Shown here: positions 57,300 to 64,000 of the stretch, piece after piece
Layout: each line of letters opens with the position of its first letter
Position numbering within the stretch: the first letter of the stretch is position 1
Assembly (NCBI GenBank): GCA_026129685.1
Contig: JAHCHO010000002.1
Coordinates: 186,001-250,000, forward strand
Length of the DNA stretch: 64,000 bases
Source: Fimbriimonadaceae bacterium
GTDB lineage: Bacteria; Armatimonadota; Fimbriimonadia; Fimbriimonadales; Fimbriimonadaceae
Reading direction: 5' to 3'
Program-made: the position numbers and the translations under genes
The notes under the pieces: generated by a model
Seen by the model: the letters and a program-made list of their open reading frames with translations, nothing else
Told to the model about the DNA's origin: nothing
Databases searched by the model: none

Positions 57300-58441
57300 G
57301 CCGATCGATCTTTCAGCCCGAGTGGCGCACCCAAAGCCGTCGAAAGCGACGGTTCTACGCCCACTACATGGGGTGGCTCGAGAAGACCGGCTACGTCGTC
57401 GTCACGCTGCTGGTGGCGGGGTTCGTCGGGTCGTTCTTCTATTCGGTGGACGAGTGGGTCACCGCCGACGACGTACCGATCGAAGGGCGGACGGTGCAGG
57501 AACTGACCGCCGCCGCCGGGGGCACCCTGGTTCGCATCGCCGTTCGAACCGGGCAAGAGGTGAAGGCGGGGCAGGTGCTGTTCGAGTTCGCCGGGGCGCG
57601 CGCCCCCGTCCGCGTGCTCGCCCCGCAGGACGGAACCTTGGTCCTCGCCCCTGAGTTGAAGCCCGGGCCGATCGCGGAGGGGCAGGCGCTGGGCGCCTTG
57701 CGGAACTACGACCGGCTCGTCGTCCGCCCGAGTCTTACCGGCAAGTCCGTCGCCAACGCGGCGGTCGGCCAGCGCGCGGAAATCTCGAACGTGCGGGTAC
57801 CGGGGCCGGGCAACACCTTGTTGCGCCTCAACATCGGTGACCGGACCCTCGTCTCCCGTAGACTCGCTGAAACGGCGGTGCGCGATGCCCTCGACGCCAC
57901 CCTCGTGGGCAAGTCCGTCGTGGCAAGGGAGGACGCTCCCCTCACGATCACCAAGGTCGGCGACATCGAGGTCGAGGCGTCGATCAAAGCCGTCCCCGAC
58001 GGAGCGGCGACGGTGGAACCGGACCCGGCACACGACGCGACGTTGCCCGGCAAGGTCGAGGAGGGCAACCCGACATTGACCGCCCAACTGGGGGACCTGC
58101 CGCCGGAGGCGAAGCGGGCCGCCGTTCAGGCGTTGCGCGCCCAACTCGCCAAGAGTGGAATCGTGCTGGGCAACCAGAACTACCGCATCGAAGACCTCCT
58201 CGATCCCCGCTTCGTCGTCAAGCTGACGGCGGACAAGCCGGGCTCGGCGACCGACGCGATCCCCGCCGCAACGATCAAGCGCAGCTACGAAGCCGTCGTC
58301 GCCTTGGCAGACGAGCGGGTGACCGAATCGCTGCGGCAGGCCGTGAGGGACGCCGAGGCCCAGGGTCGGTCGGTGACGGCCCGCGTCCAAGTCCGTACCG
58401 GGGCGCGCCCGGTCGCCTACTTCCTGTTGCGTCGCTCCTAG
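57296..58441 (+). CDS. HlyD-like/membrane-fusion-type accessory protein of the ABC exporter
   Basis: 381 residues. Basic N-tail (SRRKRRFYAHYMGWLEK), one transmembrane helix (TGYVVVTLLVAGFVGSFFY, residues about 33-52), then an extracytoplasmic part with a split biotinyl-lipoyl-like half (GGTLVRIAVRTGQEVKAGQVLFEF near 78 in outline, VLAPQDGTLVLAPELKPGPIAEGQALGALRNYDRLV near 113 in outline) and later beta segments. The order 'attach - lipoyl - barrel' resembles periplasmic adaptor (HlyD/NHLM) proteins but the long coiled-coil hairpin is missing and the C-terminus (ARVQVRTGARPVAYFLLRRS) is unusual. ATGA overlap with the ABC gene places it in the same export system. No outer-membrane TolC-like protein is nearby. 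Confidence 0.62.
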   Translation: MSRSIFQPEWRTQSRRKRRFYAHYMGWLEKTGYVVVTLLVAGFVGSFFYSVDEWVTADDVPIEGRTVQELTAAAGGTLVRIAVRTGQEVKAGQVLFEFAGARAPVRVLAPQDGTLVLAPELKPGPIAEGQALGALRNYDRLVVRPSLTGKSVANAAVGQRAEISNVRVPGPGNTLLRLNIGDRTLVSRRLAETAVRDALDATLVGKSVVAREDAPLTITKVGDIEVEASIKAVPDGAATVEPDPAHDATLPGKVEEGNPTLTAQLGDLPPEAKRAAVQALRAQLAKSGIVLGNQNYRIEDLLDPRFVVKLTADKPGSATDAIPAATIKRSYEAVVALADERVTESLRQAVRDAEAQGRSVTARVQVRTGARPVAYFLLRRS

Positions 58442-58451
58442 ATCCGAAGTC

Positions 58452-60567
<2,116 letters not shown>

Positions 60568-60575
<8 letters not shown>

Positions 60576-62265
60576 TCCTCGTGCCGACCCCGTTCGCGAA
60601 GCCGCCGACCTGAGCATGGAGCGGAGACTCAAACGCTTCGTGGTCGATGCCGACAGCGACCCCGCGCGCCTCTTCGCGCGCCGAAGTCGCAGCGCGACGG
60701 CCGGCGACTGGTACGGCGAGCACCTCGGCAAATGGCTTTCCGCCGCATCGCTCGCCGCCGGCCGAACCGGCGATGCGGGCCTCGCGCGGACGGTCGGCGA
60801 CATCGTGGGCTTCTTGGCCAAGGAGCAGGACCCGGATGGGTACCTGGGCACCTACTCGGAGGACAACCCGGCACGCTTCGACCGAGATACTGCCGAGGGG
60901 GTTCGGACGTGGGATCTCTGGAACGTCGCGACCCTGCTCGGCGGATTGCTCGACGCCTCGGAGACCTGCCAAGAGGCCGCCGCCGTCGCGGACCGCCTCG
61001 GCGCCAAAATCGTCGCGTCGTTCCCGCCGGGACGGTCGGTCCTCGCGCAGGGGAACCACCAGGGTCTTTCGGCCGCCGCGTTGCTCTGGCCGTTCGCGCG
61101 GTGGGTCGCCCAAGAACCATCCGCGCGGAACCGGGCGTTCCTGTCCCGTCTGGCGGGCGAATTCGACGAGGAGCCTCGGGGGCTGATCTCGGGACCACGG
61201 GAAGGTCGCGACGCCTCCAAGCTCGGCACGGGTAAGGCCTACCAGTTGTGCCTGGCGTATCGCGGCCTGGGCGAGGCGTCGATCGTGCTGGATCGGCCCG
61301 AGTGGCGGGAGGCGGCCGTCCGGTTCTGGAAGAACGTGCGCGAGCGGCACCTGACGCCCTGGGGCGGCCCCTGGGGGGGCGTCGCATCGCACCTCGAGGT
61401 CTTCAACGACGGTGGCTTTTTCAGTCCCTATGGGTTGGTCGAGACCTGCTCGACGATGGCATGGATGGACCTTTCCCACGCGCTCTTCGAGGCGACGGAC
61501 GAAGCGGTTTACGCGGACGAATGGGAGCGGTCCGCCTTCAACGCGCTCCTTGGCGCCCGGCACGCGAACGGGGAGGACTGGGCCTACTTCAGCCCCGCGA
61601 ACGGGCCAAGGACGCACACGTACGAATGGGCGTGCTGCAAGTCGAGCGGCGCGCTGGCCCTCGAGCGCTTCGTGGGACGGCGATCTTCGGCCACCACGAC
61701 GGAGTTGTCCCTGGCGGTACCCCACGCCGGACGATTCGAGTGCGAAGGCGCGGTCGTCGACGTCGCGACGACCTACCCGAATCCCGGTTGGTTGACCGTC
61801 ACCGTCAACCGCCCCTCCCCAACCCGCCTGACCGTGCGGTTTCGAGCGAACGCCGGGGTCGCCAAGGTGAACGGTTTCGTGCAAAACGGGGCATGGTGGG
61901 TCTGCGACCGCCTGGGTTCGGGTCCCGAGGCGGCCACCGTCGAACTCGCCATGCCGCTCGAGATCGTCCGGGCCCAACACCGGGTCATCCACCATGAGTG
62001 CGAGGTCCTTCGGCTGGACTACCTGGCGTTGCGGCAAGGGCCGGTCTGCTTCGCCTACGAGCCGCTCGACGGATTCGCCCGCGAGGCCACCGTGCGCATG
62101 CCGACCCTCTTCGACGCGTCTCGATTCCGCGCCTCGAACGACGGAACGGGCTACGACCTCGACGCCCCGGGCCATGCGCCGATTCGGTTCGTTCCCTATG
62201 CCAAGGCGGGACGAGAGCGTGCGGACGGCTGGCGAAACACCTGGCTCCCGGTGGTGTGGCAGTGA
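60568..62265 (+). CDS. glycoside hydrolase family 127 (beta-L-arabinofuranosidase-like, DUF1680)
   Basis: 565 residues with an (alpha/alpha)6 barrel. GEHLGKWLSAASLAA near 50, DPDGYLGTYSED near 90, WDLWNVATLLGGLLDA near 112, TGKAYQLCLAYRGL near 220, LVETCSTMAWMDLSHALFE near 290 with the conserved Glu and Cys, and the Zn-thiolate catalytic region WACCKSSGALALE near 355 containing the paired Cys. GH127 enzymes use a Zn-coordinated Cys as nucleophile and release beta-L-arabinofuranose; related members act on other sugars. No signal peptide, so it is intracellular. GTG 60568 has GGAGG 7 nt upstream. Overlaps the ARH-like gene (8 nt) and CitDE (GTGA). Confidence 0.85.
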
Positions 62266-63377
62266 CCGAAGCGAGGGCCGGACACGCCGGTCCGGACGTG
62301 CGCGCCGACTGCCTGGTGACCGTACGCTACGACGACCAAGCTCGATTCGCGTTCGAGTCGCCCGTAGCCGCGCTCTACCGTGGCCAAACCGAGGTCCTCG
62401 CGAGAAACGCGTTGGCGAGACTCGGCGCAAGCGGATGCTCGGTGGAAGTGGTGGACGCCGGAGCCCTTCCCTTCACGATCGTCGCGCGCCTCGAAGCGGC
62501 GGTGCGACGGATGGGCCGAGCGAGGTCCGCCGCCCTGCCCACCGGGCCATCCCCCCTAACCCTCGACGAAGTTCGAGCCCGACGACTTCGGACCCGCCTC
62601 TACCTGCCGGGGGACACCCCGAAGTTCTTTCCCAACGCCTGCCTCTACGGGGCGGACGCCTTGATCCTGGACCTCGAAGATTCGGTCGCGACGCCCGACA
62701 AGGACCAGGCTAGGATCCTCGTCCGCGAAGCGCTGAGGACGCTCGACTTTGGGGAATCGCTCCGAACCGTCCGTATTGACGGTGTGGAAGACGTCGGGGC
62801 GCTCGCGGGCTCGCCCGTCGACCTGTTCTTCGTTCCGAAGTGCGAGGACGTCCGCGACGTGCTGGCGGTCGTCGAACTCGCCCCGAACACGGCGGTGGTT
62901 CCGATTCTGGAGTCCGCGTTGGCGGTGCAGCGAGCCTACGAGATCGCGTCGGCCCACCCCAACGTCGTCGCCCTCGCCCTCGGGGCCGAGGACTACCGCA
63001 AGGACTTGGGCGTCGATCGTTCGCCGGACGGCGCAGAGCTGGCCTGGGCGCTCGGCGCGCTCGTCAACGCCGCGCGGGCGGCCGGGGTCGCACCCCTCGG
63101 CTCCGTTTTCGCGGGGATCGACGACGATGCCGGCTTCGAGGCTTCCTGCCGCGCGATGCGGGCGCAAGGCTTCGTCGGAGTCGCCTGCCTCCATCCGCGC
63201 CAGGTCGGCTTGGCCCACCGGGCGTTCGCGCCGACCGAGGCCGAGTTGGAGAGGGCGCGAAGGGTCGTCGCCGCCTTCGAGGCGTCGCCCGGTGGCGCGA
63301 TCGCCGTCGACGGGCGAATGGTCGATCTTCCCATTTACCAGCGGGCGAAGTCCACCCTGCGGGAGGCGGGCGAATGA
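62262..63377 (+). CDS. citE: citrate lyase beta chain fused to an N-terminal CitD-like acyl-carrier domain
   Basis: 371 residues. Residues about 5-85 resemble citrate lyase gamma (CitD): SPVAALYRGQTEVLARNALARLGASGCSVEVVDAGALPFTIVARLEAA, in outline, matches CitD SSVEKQFGDAIR...VLARxxVRGVxxxVDDKGALDCxxRARLEA position by position. But the Ser that carries the phosphoribosyl-dephospho-CoA group (about residue 14, LESxD in CitD) is Arg, and no Ser occurs in the first 32 residues. Residues about 105-371 are a CitE/HpcH aldolase: LYLPGDTPKF, ADALILDLEDSV (metal-binding Glu/Asp), VRIDGVED, FVPKCED, PILESA, LALGAEDYRKD, VGVACLHPRQV. CitE cleaves citryl-ACP or related acyl units to oxaloacetate. GTG start overlaps the GH127 stop; ATGA overlap with citF. 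Confidence 0.85.
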   Translation: MTEARAGHAGPDVRADCLVTVRYDDQARFAFESPVAALYRGQTEVLARNALARLGASGCSVEVVDAGALPFTIVARLEAAVRRMGRARSAALPTGPSPLTLDEVRARRLRTRLYLPGDTPKFFPNACLYGADALILDLEDSVATPDKDQARILVREALRTLDFGESLRTVRIDGVEDVGALAGSPVDLFFVPKCEDVRDVLAVVELAPNTAVVPILESALAVQRAYEIASAHPNVVALALGAEDYRKDLGVDRSPDGAELAWALGALVNAARAAGVAPLGSVFAGIDDDAGFEASCRAMRAQGFVGVACLHPRQVGLAHRAFAPTEAELERARRVVAAFEASPGGAIAVDGRMVDLPIYQRAKSTLREAGE

Positions 63378-64000
63378 AGCGGTTCGAAACCTCCGAGTTC
63401 GTCGTGAACGGTGCCGGACGATCGGTTCCGTTGTTCTGCGACCGCCGATCCTGGCGCCCCTACGCGGAGCCGAGGGGCGTCCCCCCTCCCGTGGTCCGCG
63501 TCGAACGGGCGCCCCGGTCTTGTCGCGAGTTCCCGGCCTCGGGCGACAAGCGCGCCCCATCCTTGCGCGAGGCGATCGTCCGGGCAAACCTCCATGACGG
63601 GGCCACCATCTCGACCCACCACCACTTTCGCGACGGGGACCTGACCGCCCTCCAAGTCTTCGAGGTCGCCCGCGAACTCGGCTTGCGGAACTTGCGCTGG
63701 TTCCCCTCCGCCACGTTCCCCTGCCACCGAGCGCTGATCCCTTACCTTGAGGACGGGACGATCCGGTGCATCGAGGGGAGCCTCAACGGACCGCTGGGGG
63801 ACTTCGCCACGGACGGGCGGATGGGCGGCCCGTCCGTACTCCGTTCGCACGGGGGCCGATACCGGGCGGCGCAGGACGGGGAAGTGACCATCGACCTGGC
63901 GGTCATCGCCGCGCCCTGCGCGGACGCCTTTGGAAACGCGAACGGTCTTCGGGGGGCGGCGGCGTGCGGACCCCTCGGCTTCGCCTTGGCCGACGCCCAG
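63374..64000 (+). CDS. citF: citrate lyase alpha chain, 3' end beyond the window
   Basis: The first 209 codons are visible and the frame is open at the window edge. DGATISTHHHFRDGDLT near residue 78 is the CitF signature (ISFHHHFRxGD in the family), LRNLRWFPSATFPCH near 108, and GSLNGPLGDFATDGRMGGPSVLRSHGGR near 132 in outline, then DLAVIAAPCADAFGNANG near 178, all as expected for the alpha subunit that swaps acetyl for citrate on the carrier protein. ATG 63374 overlaps the CitDE stop (ATGA). With CitDE this gives a citrate lyase minus its ligase and prosthetic-group synthesis genes (citC, citG, citX), which may lie further downstream. Confidence 0.88.
   Translation, partial: MKRFETSEFVVNGAGRSVPLFCDRRSWRPYAEPRGVPPPVVRVERAPRSCREFPASGDKRAPSLREAIVRANLHDGATISTHHHFRDGDLTALQVFEVARELGLRNLRWFPSATFPCHRALIPYLEDGTIRCIEGSLNGPLGDFATDGRMGGPSVLRSHGGRYRAAQDGEVTIDLAVIAAPCADAFGNANGLRGAAACGPLGFALADAQ

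Overview
The window looks like a chromosomal segment of a GC-rich, diderm bacterium, most likely from Armatimonadota (class Fimbriimonadia). That placement is inference. It rests on the very conserved type IV prepilin leader at 52.5 kb that runs directly into an 'LFPVFAQAK' segment (recalled as typical of that phylum), on outer-membrane proteins with C-terminal Phe or lipoboxes, and on a division cluster mixing Gram-positive-type genes (DUF881, Sbp) with a diderm envelope. Genes are dense, often coupled by 1-14 nt overlaps, and many start with GTG or TTG.

Layout. 0-9.3 kb: NYN-domain gene (partial), DUF4015 and polysaccharide-deacetylase lipoproteins with overlapping divergent starts, PPK2, LemA, a two-gene 'ligase-associated' repair unit whose ligase has lost its catalytic residues, a small outer-membrane protein, ribokinase, M20 peptidase. 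9.3-13.4 kb (minus): exonuclease III, trpE, and a DUF4349/anti-sigma protein with its ECF sigma factor. 13.5-19.3 kb: division/wall cluster ddl (fused to an orphan MurC C-terminal domain), ftsQ, DUF881, sbp, ftsA, ftsZ. 19.3-22.2 kb: a decayed accessory patch with several families of short interspersed repeats, RHS remnants, a broken hicA next to an intact hicB, and an intact hicBA pair, ending at tRNA-Gly(UCC). 22.4-25.6 kb (minus): secreted unknown protein, miaA, hfq, dapF, the last carrying an in-frame repeat insertion.

25.6-37.2 kb is the most striking part: two inner-membrane multihaem quinol-oxidase candidates (a 7-haem NapC/NirT protein resembling ImcH and a 7-haem plus cytochrome b protein resembling CbcL), a monohaem cytochrome, then divergently a decahaem MtrA-like cytochrome, an MtrB/PioB-like outer-membrane barrel and an octahaem lipoprotein, followed by CcmF and a CXXXY-type CcmE. 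Together they could carry electrons from quinol across the periplasm and outer membrane, i.e. a porin-cytochrome extracellular electron transfer conduit with 33 predicted c-type haems.

37.2-52.5 kb: glmS, aspartate aminotransferase, RNase III, glycan-degrading enzymes (GH89, GH44, GH26), small enzymes, a YwiC-like membrane protein and a LacI-family regulator with candidate operators. 52.5-58.4 kb: a pseudopilin plus a small membrane protein, then a heterodimeric ABC exporter with an HlyD-like partner. 58.4-64 kb: a coupled operon of ADP-ribosylglycohydrolase-like protein, GH127, a CitD-CitE fusion and CitF (cut by the window edge).

Across the window many transcription-unit-leading genes have a TANNNT-like -10 hexamer 6-8 nt before the start codon and no Shine-Dalgarno, which suggests frequent leaderless transcription.
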